NCBI GenBank assembly: GCA_002427755.1
Contig: DIYO01000004.1
Coordinates: 186,001-250,000, forward strand
DNA from: Roseivirga sp. UBA6052
GTDB taxonomy: Bacteria; Bacteroidota; Bacteroidia; Cytophagales; Cyclobacteriaceae
DNA length: 64,000 nt
Reading direction: 5' to 3'
Shown here: positions 53,491-62,002 of the stretch, piece after piece
Numbering within the stretch: position 1 is the first letter of the stretch
How the letters are laid out: each line of letters starts with the position of its first letter
Made by a program: the position numbers and the translations under genes
Notes under the pieces: model-generated
The model's database searches: none
The model's input: the letters and a program-made list of their open reading frames with translations, nothing else
What the model was told of the DNA's origin: nothing

Positions 53491-53892
53491 CTAGCGATTA
53501 ATCGTAAACTCGTGATCAATTTCTGAGTTTAACGTACCTGCTACTGAGCAATATTTACCGGCTGCTAGATGACCTAATTTTTCAAATTCTTCTTGAGAAG
53601 CATCCGGAGAATCTAGCACAAAATGAAGTTTGATATGCGTAAAAGCTCTTGGATGTTCATCTCTTCGAGTACCCTCAGCTGTTACCTTTAAACCATTCAC
53701 AGTTCTCTTTCTTTTCTTCAGCATCTGCACTAAATCCACTGAAGCACAACCAGATAGCGCAGAGAGTAAAAGTTCAGTTGGCGACTGCCCTGTTTTCTCA
53801 CCAGGATCTCTCATATCTATGTGTACTTTATTGCCTGCAGGGTTTACAGCTTCGTATTCATAATCCCCTAGTAACGTGGTAGTTGTCTCCAT
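53491..53892 (-). CDS. OsmC-family protein
   Basis: Predicted protein of 133 aa. OsmC/Ohr fold with two conserved Cys: SALSGCASVDLVQML at about residue 49 and AGKYCSVAGTL at about 113. A preceding Asp/Glu-rich stretch (DEHPRAFTHIKLHF) matches the family. Members reduce organic hydroperoxides or act in general stress; the YhfA-like branch is a likelier home than Ohr. It is divergent from the VWA lipoprotein across 106 bp. Confidence 0.93.
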   Translation of the reverse strand: METTTTLLGDYEYEAVNPAGNKVHIDMRDPGEKTGQSPTELLLSALSGCASVDLVQMLKKRKRTVNGLKVTAEGTRRDEHPRAFTHIKLHFVLDSPDASQEEFEKLGHLAAGKYCSVAGTLNSEIDHEFTINR

Positions 53893-53998
53893 ATTGCTTC
53901 AATTTTATGCGATTACAAATTTAGTTTAATTAATTATCGAACAGCACAATATCTGATTTAGTTTCCGGGTTCTTGGGTAAACTCAAAACCTAAGAATC

Positions 53999-55012
53999 AT
54001 GAAACTCAAACGACTAATTTTAGGACTATCTATCCTTTCATTTTTTGTATTCTCTTGCAGCAGCGATGACTCAGAAAACATTGGTTTACAAGTTACTATC
54101 GAAGACCAATTTGTGAACCTTCCTTCCAACGTCTCGGTATTTTTTAGAGTAGAGAACAATGCAGGAGAAGGAATTGCAGGTTTAAACGAAAGCGACTTTA
54201 CCATATATGAAAATGGACAAGTGATTTCCAGTTTCGAGGCAACACGAAAAGTCCAACCGAACGAACAAGTGTTCGATTATCACATTACTTTATTGCTAGA
54301 CTTGAGCGGGTCCGTTCTAGGCGGTGAAAACCTAGCTGGCTTAAAACAAGCAGCTAAGAGCTTTATAGATGAAGTTGTTCCAGCATCAACAGAAGCTTCT
54401 GCTGAAGCTATTAAAATGGAAATCTGGTGGTTTGATGGTGCTCAGAATATCAAGCAATTACAGACTACCAGTACAAATAGCAATACACTGAAAGAAGCGA
54501 TAGAAAGCATCACCCCTGAGATGAGTTCAGATAACTCTACCAACTTATATGGTGCGGTAATCCAAGGGATAGAAGTAGCCACACAAAACCTTACCAGAAC
54601 CAGAAACCTCAATGAGATTGGCTCTAGTGCAGTAGTTGTTTTCACGGATGGCACGGACCAGGCAAATAGAAATACTAAAGGTCAAGCACTTGGTGCTGTA
54701 GCCAGTGCGGACAGAGACATTTCTGTTTACACCATTGGTTTGGGTGGCGAAGTAGACGAGAACACTTTGAGAGAAATAGGAAAAACCAGCTTTGTTTCGG
54801 CAGCTAACATTGGCGAGCTCTTAGATAGATTCAGAGAAATTGGAGATTTAATTAATGGAAGAGCCAACAGTTACTATTTACTAGAATACTGCTCTCCAAA
54901 GCGTTCCGGTAGCAACCAGTTAACAATTGAGGTAAGCCAAGGGGCGTTAATCGGAAATGCCAAAACCCTGTTCGATGCTTCTGATTTTAATGGGAGTTGT
55001 TCGTTGGAGTGA
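53999..55012 (+). CDS. VWA-domain lipoprotein
   Basis: Predicted protein of 337 aa with a lipoprotein signal (SFFVFSCSSDD). An Ig-like strand region (about 30-85) precedes a von Willebrand factor A domain with the MIDAS DxSxS motif in LLLDLSGSVLGG (about residue 100), a Thr in NSTNLYGAV and FTDGTDQANRN. The family binds divalent metal and protein ligands; the target is unknown. The stop codon lies within a hairpin. Confidence 0.9.
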   Translation: MKLKRLILGLSILSFFVFSCSSDDSENIGLQVTIEDQFVNLPSNVSVFFRVENNAGEGIAGLNESDFTIYENGQVISSFEATRKVQPNEQVFDYHITLLLDLSGSVLGGENLAGLKQAAKSFIDEVVPASTEASAEAIKMEIWWFDGAQNIKQLQTTSTNSNTLKEAIESITPEMSSDNSTNLYGAVIQGIEVATQNLTRTRNLNEIGSSAVVVFTDGTDQANRNTKGQALGAVASADRDISVYTIGLGGEVDENTLREIGKTSFVSAANIGELLDRFREIGDLINGRANSYYLLEYCSPKRSGSNQLTIEVSQGALIGNAKTLFDASDFNGSCSLE

Positions 55013-55031
55013 AGAATAGTCTTCACTCCAA
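55004..55031. terminator. Hairpin between convergent VWA and membrane-protein genes
   Basis: Perfect 12-bp stem (TTGGAGTGAAGA and TCTTCACTCCAA) with a 4-nt loop, overlapping the VWA stop codon. No long T-tract follows, so termination is probable but not certain; it may serve both directions. Confidence 0.6.
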
Positions 55032-55038
55032 TAATTAA

Positions 55039-55410
55039 TCAATTAAGATTGTAATCTGTATTCTCGTTACTGGGTTTCTTTCTCAGTTGAAAGAAAATCA
55101 TAATGTTAGTAAAGTGCATAGCTCCTAAAATCAGAGTTATGATTCCGACCCTTTTGGATAATCTAACAAAGAGATCATTCAAATCATGAATAGTCCCAAT
55201 TTCGTCTAAGACTGAAATAGCATAGCCTAAATTGATGAGATAAAAGCCTACAACCAACAGCTTGTTAACGCTATCAGCGAACTCAGTATTATTAGCAAAA
55301 ATCTCTATCAGAAAAACCTTACCATTTTTGAAAAGAGTATTCGCAACCCATACAGTAAGCGATATGGTCAAAATCAAGTAAATCGAGTAAGTAATAATTG
55401 TGTAATCCAT
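55039..55410 (-). CDS. Small membrane protein, unknown
   Basis: Predicted protein of 123 aa with three hydrophobic helices (about 5-22, 45-65 and 85-108) and a short charged tail. Family not recognised. It starts 2 bp after the next upstream gene and probably belongs to the GbsR-controlled operon. Confidence 0.75.
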   Translation of the reverse strand: MDYTIITYSIYLILTISLTVWVANTLFKNGKVFLIEIFANNTEFADSVNKLLVVGFYLINLGYAISVLDEIGTIHDLNDLFVRLSKRVGIITLILGAMHFTNIMIFFQLRKKPSNENTDYNLN

Positions 55411-55412
55411 AA

Positions 55413-55799
55413 CTATTGAATTTTAAGTTTAAATCTTTTTGATGTAAGTGCAGCGTACTGCAGGAAGGATAAAAGGATTCCAAATACCATTGTTCCAAAC
55501 ACAACAGTAGGCCAATCAGAGAAAATAGACACTGTGAGTATTAGTAAATCAAGTACAGATAAGATGAGCCATAAGTTCAAATACCGTGTAGACTTTAATC
55601 TGAATAAACTTGGAGTTGATTTAGCAACTATACCCGCCATTATCTGAGCTATACCAATGATTATTACTGATAGACCGATCAACATGATGGAATAACCAAG
55701 GATAATGGGGGCCAATACCGCAAAAACAATTAGTAAGGTAAGAATCGCCACATGAAACCACCTGTACACCTTTTCAATCATACTTATTTTATATTTCAT
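55413..55799 (-). CDS. Four-helix membrane protein, unknown
   Basis: Predicted protein of 128 aa with four hydrophobic helices and the motifs MIEKVYRWFHVAILTLLIVF and LIVTVSIFSDWPTVVFGTMV-like segments. Family not recognised. An alternative start at 55781 would leave the first helix intact and put the operator at 55802 about 21 nt upstream instead of inside the start region. It is downstream of the GbsR-type regulator. Confidence 0.75.
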   Translation of the reverse strand: MKYKISMIEKVYRWFHVAILTLLIVFAVLAPIILGYSIMLIGLSVIIIGIAQIMAGIVAKSTPSLFRLKSTRYLNLWLILSVLDLLILTVSIFSDWPTVVFGTMVFGILLSFLQYAALTSKRFKLKIQ

Positions 55800-55801
55800 A
55801 T

Positions 55802-55819
55802 TTTCAATATTTATTGAAA
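55802..55819. promoter_or_regulatory. Second GbsR-type operator
   Basis: TTTCAATA-TT-TATTGAAA, perfect 8-nt arms with a 2-nt centre, 2 bp upstream of the first possible start of the 128-aa membrane protein. It has the same arms as the operator upstream of the regulator (56359-56394), differing only at the two centre bases. Confidence 0.75.
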
Positions 55820-55837
55820 GTTTATAGATAAATTTTT

Positions 55838-56347
55838 TTATTTCATTAAACGCATCAAAACTTGAAAGAACCAGTTCTTATCTGAGCGAACGAACTTATC
55901 CAATGCACCATCCACCTGATTCGTAAAATCACTTAAATCCTTGGTCACTTTTTTGAAATGAGCAATCTCATTCTTATCGCCTCCATTCACTTCTTGTATT
56001 TGCTCAAGAACTTTTTTCACAGGCTCAATCTCTCTCCTTCTTCGTTCTTTACTTACCTGCCTAGCTAATTCAAGAATGTCTTTGCCAGCAGTGAAGTACT
56101 CTTTTCTTTCACCCGGCATATATACTTTATGGACAATACCCCAATCAATCAAACCGCGAATATTCATATTGGCATTCCCACGAGAAATCTTGAGTTCTTC
56201 CATAATCTGCTCTGTAGTCAGAGGCTCTTCCGTAACCAATAATAAAGCATGTATCTGTCCCATGGCTTTGTTGATACCCCAAGCCGATCCGAGTGTTCCC
56301 CAAGCCAGAATGAATTCAGATTTCGCTTCATCGTAATGCATGCTCAA
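55838..56347 (-). CDS. GbsR/MarR-family transcriptional regulator
   Basis: Predicted protein of 169 aa. A winged helix-turn-helix at about residues 40-80 (PLTTEQIMEELKISRGNANM then LIDWGIVHKVYMPGERKEYF) with helical ends, typical of the GbsR group of MarR-like regulators. An alternative start at 56341 is possible. Two matching palindromes flank it: one just upstream of its start and one before the downstream membrane genes. This suggests autoregulation and control of the operon. Confidence 0.92.
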   Translation of the reverse strand: MSMHYDEAKSEFILAWGTLGSAWGINKAMGQIHALLLVTEEPLTTEQIMEELKISRGNANMNIRGLIDWGIVHKVYMPGERKEYFTAGKDILELARQVSKERRRREIEPVKKVLEQIQEVNGGDKNEIAHFKKVTKDLSDFTNQVDGALDKFVRSDKNWFFQVLMRLMK

Positions 56348-56358
56348 ATATAGAAAAC

Positions 56359-56394
56359 ATTTTTAATTTTCAATAATTATTGAAAATTAAAAAT
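56359..56394. promoter_or_regulatory. Perfect 36-nt palindrome upstream of the GbsR gene
   Basis: Every position from 56359 to 56394 pairs with its mirror; the core is TTTCAATA-AT-TATTGAAA. It ends 12 bp upstream of the regulator's start codon. Core arms match those of the operator at 55802-55819, which supports both as sites of the same regulator. Confidence 0.8.
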
Positions 56395-56492
56395 TCAATT
56401 ATATATCTACCATCCACATTGCGATATAGCATTTGACATAATTCCTTTACACATTTCGAATTCTAGCGCGTCTTGAATGAAAACTCAATACG

Positions 56493-56948
56493 ATGAAAAG
56501 ACACTTCTTATTTGTAACAGTACTTACCCTTTGCGCCATCAATTATTCAATTGCCCAAACCAGTTCTTGGGAGCTTGTATACGAAAACAATGAGGTAGGT
56601 AAGACCATTCAAGGAGATAAGGCAAAACTAATTGAAGCAGTAGAAAACTGTAGCGATGTAAAAGTAATTTGGCAAATGGGCTTTGGTGAAAACAAAGTCG
56701 TTCATTCTGCACAGCTCACTTTTATGACGATAATGGGTGGTGAAGTATTCGGGCAAACCAATGCCATCATGAGTCAAAAACCCAACCAGGAAGAAGAGAA
56801 GATTGGTTTTCGAGGAGAACTCAAGTGGACGATGATTGCAAGCACAACCGGGGAAAACGCAAACATGTACTTCAACAATAAGAATACAGAGGCAGGATTC
56901 TACGAAGCATTTAATTCCTGGGGATGTAAATGGTTTGTGAGAAAATAG
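56493..56948 (+). CDS. Small secreted protein, unknown
   Basis: Predicted protein of 151 aa with a signal peptide (VTVLTLCAINYSIAQTS). The mature part is beta-rich with two Cys (about 53 and 146), which may be disulfide bonded: ENCSDVKVIWQMG and NSWGCKWFVRK. Family not recognised. It lies divergent from the GbsR gene with the regulator's palindrome between them, so it could also be controlled by it. Confidence 0.75.
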   Translation: MKRHFLFVTVLTLCAINYSIAQTSSWELVYENNEVGKTIQGDKAKLIEAVENCSDVKVIWQMGFGENKVVHSAQLTFMTIMGGEVFGQTNAIMSQKPNQEEEKIGFRGELKWTMIASTTGENANMYFNNKNTEAGFYEAFNSWGCKWFVRK

Positions 56949-57006
56949 GATGGTATGACCTGATGCGCTATTGTCTTAAATAAAGACAAAAGTCCTATTT
57001 TGAAGT

Positions 57007-57753
57007 ATGCAGGCACACACCATAGATCAAGTCATAGAACTTCTAGCAGACATAATCGAAACCGAGATTGCTGAAAACTCTAAACTTGCCTTCTTCCCTA
57101 TCTTATACAAAAAGGTAACAGAGGCCGTTAAAGAGGGGATAGAAAAACAAGAATTCGATGACAATGTACGCATGGAAAAACTCGATGTAGTTTTTGCGAA
57201 TCGTTACCTTGAGGCATACACGCAATTTAAATCAGGTGGGAAATGCTCCTATTGCTGGGAAGTAGCTTTTGATCAGCGATTCAAATTTTGGCCACTTACT
57301 TTACAACATCTCTTACTCGGAATTAATGCGCACATAAATCTAGACTTAGGTATAGCAGCGGCAGAGGTGAGTGGGTCCGAGATTGAAAATCTCAAAACAG
57401 ACTTTTACAAAATCAATGAGCTCCTATCCAGCATGGTTGAAGGCGTTCAAAAAGACATTAACCGAATCTCTCCTATCATTGGCTTACTGGATAAAATTGC
57501 AGGTAAGTTAGATGAACGTTTGGTAGACTTCAGTATCCAAATCGCTCGCGATGGAGCTTGGACATATGCTTTACAATACGCCAATGCATCTGAAAAAGAA
57601 AGGAAAGCATTGACTAGCGACAGAGACCAATCCATTGCGTGGCTGGGTAGAGATATCGCCCAACCCGGTTTATTATTATCTGCAATTGCCAAATTGGTTA
57701 AAGTCTTTGAGGTCAAATCAGTTCAGAAAATTAGCAGTGCATTGAGCAGCTAA
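57007..57753 (+). CDS. DUF5995 family protein
   Basis: Predicted protein of 248 aa, helical. The family block WEVAFDQRFKFWPLTLQHLL plus LGINAHINLDLGIAAAE near residue 110 fits DUF5995. His and Asp in NAHINLDLG could bind metal, but no activity is known for the family. Cytoplasmic, no signal peptide. Its stop interlocks with that of the DUF1684 gene in CTAA at 57750-57753. Confidence 0.88.
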   Translation: MQAHTIDQVIELLADIIETEIAENSKLAFFPILYKKVTEAVKEGIEKQEFDDNVRMEKLDVVFANRYLEAYTQFKSGGKCSYCWEVAFDQRFKFWPLTLQHLLLGINAHINLDLGIAAAEVSGSEIENLKTDFYKINELLSSMVEGVQKDINRISPIIGLLDKIAGKLDERLVDFSIQIARDGAWTYALQYANASEKERKALTSDRDQSIAWLGRDIAQPGLLLSAIAKLVKVFEVKSVQKISSALSS

Positions 57754-58355
57754 TTCTTTGGCCCTCTGACACCTGCCTCAATAGAGATTTTCAAATGATT
57801 TGCTTCTGGAACTCTCGGACAAGCAATTTGATCGTTATATGCACAATAGGGATTGTAAAGCTTATTGAAATCGATAGTCCATTCATCACCTTCTGGTACA
57901 CTATTAAAAGTTAAATACCTACCACCGTCATAAGTAGTCTGGCCAGTAGTATGATCAATAATTGGAATTAGGACTGGTGTAGTTTTCATAGACAAGCCAA
58001 AGGACTGAAAGCGGGTATAAGCTTCTAGTTCTAACTCTTGGCCCTTCAATTCAAACTTCAAAACACCAAACTTTTTATACAGCTGTGTTCTTCCTGTACT
58101 CATCACCATCTGAAAAGGTCTGCTATTGGGTGTTCTTTCCAATTGTGCCTGAACACGATAGGCTTGGTCAATTGAAAAGAAATCGTGCCCTCGAAAATTT
58201 TCTCTTTCTTCTTTACTTAGAGGAGATCGTACCTCATCGAGGTATTCATTATTGAGTTCTTCTCGGTGCTGCTTTATTTCAGACAAATATGCTGCATCCT
58301 GATGTGAACACATCAGGAGTACAAAACTCAAAAACACCCAAAGTCTTTTATACAT
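57750..58355 (-). CDS. DUF1684 domain-containing protein
   Basis: Predicted protein of 201 aa with a hydrophobic signal-like N-terminus. The DUF1684 hallmark LYNPYCAYNDQIACPRVPEANHL lies at about residues 164-186, given here in halves: LYNPYCAYND then ACPRVPEANHL. The family is widespread and uncharacterised. It starts 1 bp after the DUF4199 gene and is probably co-transcribed with it. Confidence 0.9.
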   Translation of the reverse strand: MYKRLWVFLSFVLLMCSHQDAAYLSEIKQHREELNNEYLDEVRSPLSKEERENFRGHDFFSIDQAYRVQAQLERTPNSRPFQMVMSTGRTQLYKKFGVLKFELKGQELELEAYTRFQSFGLSMKTTPVLIPIIDHTTGQTTYDGGRYLTFNSVPEGDEWTIDFNKLYNPYCAYNDQIACPRVPEANHLKISIEAGVRGPKN

Positions 58356-58356
58356 A

Positions 58357-58875
58357 TTAAGTGGTCAGCTGGGGCTTTTTCTGGAAGATTAAGGCACTAA
58401 TTACACTCTCTACAAATCCAATCAAAAAGACCGTGACAAACATGAGTATCGATCCCCCTACAACACTAAACATCCAGCCACTAGTTTCCATCATGGTTTT
58501 AAATTGAGTTTCAAATTCAGCAGAACCAACCTCTAAGCCTGTTTGATAGGAGAAATATTGCTCGTTGAAATCGGGCATAATTAACGTAACAAATACAGCA
58601 TTATAAATAGCGAAGGCTAAACCACCAACCATAGAAATGCCAAGCCCAATCTGTAGACCCTGTCCAAAGGACATAATACCTTCGTTCATGTTATCGCGGA
58701 AATGCTTCATAGCCACAAAAACAGTAGCCATAGCAATTATCATGGTTGTATAGCCAATGATCTCGCCAATGGCAAAAGATTCTTTACTAGTACCAGTAAT
58801 TAAATTCTGAACTACAGGAATACCCACCACTATAAGTGTTGCAATTGAACCGTACTTTTTAATAAGCTTTATCAT
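58357..58875 (-). CDS. DUF4199 membrane protein
   Basis: Predicted protein of 172 aa with four hydrophobic helices; the family pattern is seen in AMATVFVAMKHFRDNMNEG and SFGQGLQIGLGISMVGGL. DUF4199 is a Bacteroidota membrane family of unknown function. The start at 58875 removes a weak N-terminal extension. It is downstream of a membrane LuxR-type gene by 91 bp. Confidence 0.9.
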   Translation of the reverse strand: MIKLIKKYGSIATLIVVGIPVVQNLITGTSKESFAIGEIIGYTTMIIAMATVFVAMKHFRDNMNEGIMSFGQGLQIGLGISMVGGLAFAIYNAVFVTLIMPDFNEQYFSYQTGLEVGSAEFETQFKTMMETSGWMFSVVGGSILMFVTVFLIGFVESVISALIFQKKPQLTT

Positions 58876-58966
58876 ATCAAGTCGTTTTGTTTTGATCACA
58901 AGGAAGGACTTTCAGGGTTTTGAATCCTCATACTAAAGTACCAAAGCTCTAGATCAGTCGAAAGTA

Positions 58967-59389
58967 CTAGACAATTATGCGCCATGCTTTAGCCTGAGTA
59001 ACTGCTTGAGTCCTGCGTTTTACATCGAGCTTAACAAACAAGTTTGACACGTGCGTCTTTACCGTACTCTCTGATACAAAGAGAGTCTCACCTATTTGCT
59101 TATTAGATAATCCATCAGAAATCAATTGTAGTACTTCCAGTTCTCTTTCGCTTAAACCTAGCTGGTCTATCTTCTGCTGGTCAACTTCTACAATGGGGCC
59201 TACCTCTACAATTTTCTCTTTTCTAAAAGTGGTACCGAAATAGACGCCCAAACCAATGAGTATAATCGCGCCAATTCCAATGATAACATCAGCAGAAATG
59301 GATGGAACAAATACAGAAGCATTACTCAGTTGAAAAAGTATGAGTAGTGCGATAACAATGAGCGCGAAGCGAAAAATAGTTTTGAGCAT
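58967..59389 (-). CDS. Membrane-anchored LuxR-type transcriptional regulator
   Basis: Predicted protein of 140 aa with two N-terminal hydrophobic helices (about 5-20 and 33-50) and a C-terminal GerE/LuxR helix-turn-helix (LSERELEVLQLISDGLSNKQ; VSESTVKTHVSNLF). There is no receiver domain. Tethering to the membrane suggests a short regulatory link, as seen in other Bacteroidota. It starts 2 bp after the ECF sigma gene. Confidence 0.92.
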   Translation of the reverse strand: MLKTIFRFALIVIALLILFQLSNASVFVPSISADVIIGIGAIILIGLGVYFGTTFRKEKIVEVGPIVEVDQQKIDQLGLSERELEVLQLISDGLSNKQIGETLFVSESTVKTHVSNLFVKLDVKRRTQAVTQAKAWRIIV

Positions 59390-59391
59390 GG

Positions 59392-60636
59392 CTATCTACC
59401 TACCCAACTTCGCAATTTGTCTTGTAAAAATCTACGTTCTGTAAAGTTTTGTGATTCACTGATGGCTCTTTGCAAATGAAGCCTAGCCTTTGGCCAATCC
59501 ATAACATCAGCATATAGGTCTGCTTTTAAAGCATTGAATGACTGATTGCCTTTTAACTCATCTTCAATCTTTTCAATCTCATTCAAGGCATATTGGGCAC
59601 CCTCGAGCTTACTTAAAACCAGTATTCTGCTCATATGCACTACAGGCGCAGGTTTTAGCGCAATCAAGCGATCATATAACCCCAAAATAGACTGCCAATT
59701 CGTTTTCTCATAGGTTTCTGCAGTAGTGTAGTAACAGGAGATTGTTGCTTCTAATTGGTAAATGGAGGAATAAGTATAGGCCGAAGATTCTTTCAGAAAC
59801 TTCCATCCCCACTGCATCATATCCTCATCATATTTCGAACGATCTTGTTCAGCCAAAGTCAGAAGCCTACCCTTTGCATCAACCCTTGCAGGAAAGCGTG
59901 CCGCTTTAAAAAGCATCATAGAAATTAAGGCTTGAAGTTCGCCATTGTCGCAAGAGGGTTCATTCTTCAAAAGGAAAGCCAAACGTATGGCCTCATCGCA
60001 TAAATCTTGTCTCAAGAGTCTTTCGCCTTCCGTAGCCTTATAGCCCTCATTAAAAAGTAAATAGATTACCTGCAGCACGGCAGATAGTCTTGATTCAAGT
60101 TCATTGCCCACTGGCACCTCCAGTTTCCCAATCTCTTCTTTGAATTTTTTCTTGGCTCTTGTAATGGCTTTTTTAGTAGCCTCTTCTTGTTTGAGCAAAG
60201 CCCTTGAAATCTCTTTCACAGATAGACCACAAAGTAATTTTAAACTGAGCATGAGCTGCTCGGTCAACTTCATACTCGGATGACAGCAGGCAAAGATCAT
60301 TCGTAATTGCTCATCACCTAATTCATCCTGCGCAAACTCTAGCTCTTGAGTTTCCTCTACTTGATTTTTGGTGTCATCATCTAATCGATCTACCCTATTC
60401 GTTTTCCTTAAAGAATCAATGAGGGCATTATTGGCTACTCGATATAACCAGGCCTGGGGGTTTTCAGGCAGGCCTTTAAATGCCCATACCTTAGCTGCCT
60501 TGTATAATGCCTCTTGCACAGCATCCTCAATGCTATCAATCATAGCCGTTGAATAACGGTTAGTGAATAAAGACACTAACCGGCCATATTCGTGACGGAA
60601 CAGGTGATCTAAAGTAGCGGCAGCTTCGGTGGTCAT
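59392..60636 (-). CDS. ECF42-type RNA polymerase sigma factor with C-terminal extension
   Basis: Predicted protein of 414 aa. Sigma-70 regions 2 and 4 occupy about residues 10-180 (DAVQEALYKAAKVW; NPQAWLYRVANNALIDSLRK; LKLLCGLSVKEISRAL). A long C-terminal DUF6596/TPR-like extension follows (VIYLLFNEGYKAT onward), typical of ECF42. ECF42 sigma factors are usually linked to DGPF/YCII proteins, and one lies directly upstream (60685-61035). The extension is thought to regulate the sigma factor without an anti-sigma. It lies 2 bp from the LuxR gene. Confidence 0.94.
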   Translation of the reverse strand: MTTEAAATLDHLFRHEYGRLVSLFTNRYSTAMIDSIEDAVQEALYKAAKVWAFKGLPENPQAWLYRVANNALIDSLRKTNRVDRLDDDTKNQVEETQELEFAQDELGDEQLRMIFACCHPSMKLTEQLMLSLKLLCGLSVKEISRALLKQEEATKKAITRAKKKFKEEIGKLEVPVGNELESRLSAVLQVIYLLFNEGYKATEGERLLRQDLCDEAIRLAFLLKNEPSCDNGELQALISMMLFKAARFPARVDAKGRLLTLAEQDRSKYDEDMMQWGWKFLKESSAYTYSSIYQLEATISCYYTTAETYEKTNWQSILGLYDRLIALKPAPVVHMSRILVLSKLEGAQYALNEIEKIEDELKGNQSFNALKADLYADVMDWPKARLHLQRAISESQNFTERRFLQDKLRSWVGR

Positions 60637-60684
60637 GGGTCAAGTGTAACAGATCAATTCAAAATCGAAATGACCTGAGATTTT

Positions 60685-61035
60685 CTAAAATTCTAAAACC
60701 TGAATTTGACGCACTTCAATGTTGGCGTCTTCTGCTTGCAGAATAGGGCAGCCTTTAGAAAGCTCCACTGCGTCTTCTATAGAGGCAGCATTTACCATTA
60801 AATAGCCACCAACAATTTCTGTACCTTCTGCAAAGGGACCATCGGTAATTACTGAACCTCCTTTTACGACTTGTTTACCTTCAGCAAATAATGGTTCACC
60901 ATCAATCAACTGGCCTTTTTCAGCAAGTTCCTGCATCCAAATTCTCCATTCACCCATATGGGCTTCTACTTCTTCGGGAGACATAGCGGCCATCATTTTA
61001 TCACCGCCTCTAAATAGGTATAAATACTTTTGCAT
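60685..61035 (-). CDS. YCII/DGPF domain protein
   Basis: Predicted protein of 116 aa. The DGPF motif is seen as VITDGPFAEGTEIVGGYLMV near residue 75, with the N-terminal YLFRGG strand. DGPF proteins are linked to ECF42 sigma factors and lie next to them across many phyla; their biochemical role is not settled. It lies 48 bp upstream of the sigma gene on the same strand. Confidence 0.93.
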   Translation of the reverse strand: MQKYLYLFRGGDKMMAAMSPEEVEAHMGEWRIWMQELAEKGQLIDGEPLFAEGKQVVKGGSVITDGPFAEGTEIVGGYLMVNAASIEDAVELSKGCPILQAEDANIEVRQIQVLEF

Positions 61036-61158
61036 CGTTCTAAAAATAAAGTTTTCAATAGTTTAAATCGCGATTAATTGATTGACGAAAAGACTATTGG
61101 AGAATGGACAAATTCTAAAAAATATTTTCAACTTCGTTCAAACTCAAAATACAGAAGA

Positions 61159-61827
61159 ATGGAATCCTTTGAAAAAACACCTTTAAATAAAGTTGTAAGA
61201 GGCCCTAAAAGAGCACATTACGATAAGGCATTAGTAAATGAAATACTCGACTCCCATTTCGTTTGCCATGTACCCTATGTATATGAAGGTACATCTATTG
61301 TGATACCCACAGGTTATGGTAGAAAAGGAGACACAATCTTTTTACACGGTTCAATCAAAAACCGCATGATGAGTTCATTGCTTGATCAAGAAAAAGTAAG
61401 CATTACAGTTACTCATATAGACGGACTGGTCTTAGCACGTTCCGTTTTTCACCATTCTGTCAATTATCGGTCAGTGGCAGTTTTTGGAAAGCCTCGTTTG
61501 ATTGAAGACGATGCAGGCAAAATGGAGGCACTAGAATTAATTACGGATAACTTTATAGCAGGAAGATGGGCAGAAGCAAGAATTCCAAATCAGAAAGAAC
61601 TTGACGGTACATTGGTAATCGCCATTGATATAACCGATGCTTCCGTGAAGATTAGAGACGAAGGCGCTAATGATGAAAAAGCCGATATGGATCTAGATGT
61701 ATGGGCTGGCGTTTTAGAGCTAGAAACTCATCCTGGCAAAGTGGTAAAGAATGCTGATTGTAAAGAGGGATTAGAAACTCCTGAGTCAGTTAAGAATTTT
61801 AAGTTTGTCAATCATGGAGTGCAGTAA
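61159..61827 (+). CDS. Pyridoxamine 5'-phosphate oxidase-fold flavoprotein
   Basis: Predicted protein of 222 aa of the PNPOx-like FMN-binding family, related to NimA/HugZ-type proteins. Blocks are VVRGPKRAHYDKALV, FLHGSIKNRMMSSL and SVFHHSVNYRSVAVFGKP. The reaction is unknown; the fold binds FMN or haem. The ATG at 61159 begins the core (ESFEKTPLNKVVRG). A TTG at 61078 in the same frame could extend it by 27 residues but is weaker. It is divergent from the DGPF gene. Confidence 0.9.
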   Translation: MESFEKTPLNKVVRGPKRAHYDKALVNEILDSHFVCHVPYVYEGTSIVIPTGYGRKGDTIFLHGSIKNRMMSSLLDQEKVSITVTHIDGLVLARSVFHHSVNYRSVAVFGKPRLIEDDAGKMEALELITDNFIAGRWAEARIPNQKELDGTLVIAIDITDASVKIRDEGANDEKADMDLDVWAGVLELETHPGKVVKNADCKEGLETPESVKNFKFVNHGVQ

Positions 61828-61936
61828 GTATTGAGACTTGAGTAATGTGTATTGAAAAGACTATTCCTGCTAGTAGACAATATCTATACTCATTAAAACC
61901 GCTGCAAAGCTTGCAGAGACGCTTTATCTTTCAAAT

Positions 61937-61983
61937 CGTCATTGCGAGAAATCCCAATTTATTGGGATGACGAAGCAATCTCC
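61937..61983. repeat. REP-like palindrome, left end of copy C
   Basis: A 47-nt unit starting CGTCATTGCGAG and ending GAAGCAATCTCC, with an inner perfect 8-nt-arm hairpin ATCCCAAT-TT-ATTGGGAT at 61951-61968. The outer arms (ATTGC and GCAAT) can also pair. It is inverted with respect to the right end at 62310-62355. Confidence 0.8.
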
Positions 61984-62002
61984 TGATTAGTAATTTTAGT
62001 TT

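Noticed and set aside
61159..61827. Nitroimidazole-resistance (nim) gene
   Set aside because: Only the general PNPOx fold is supported; nothing specific to Nim reductases was recognised.
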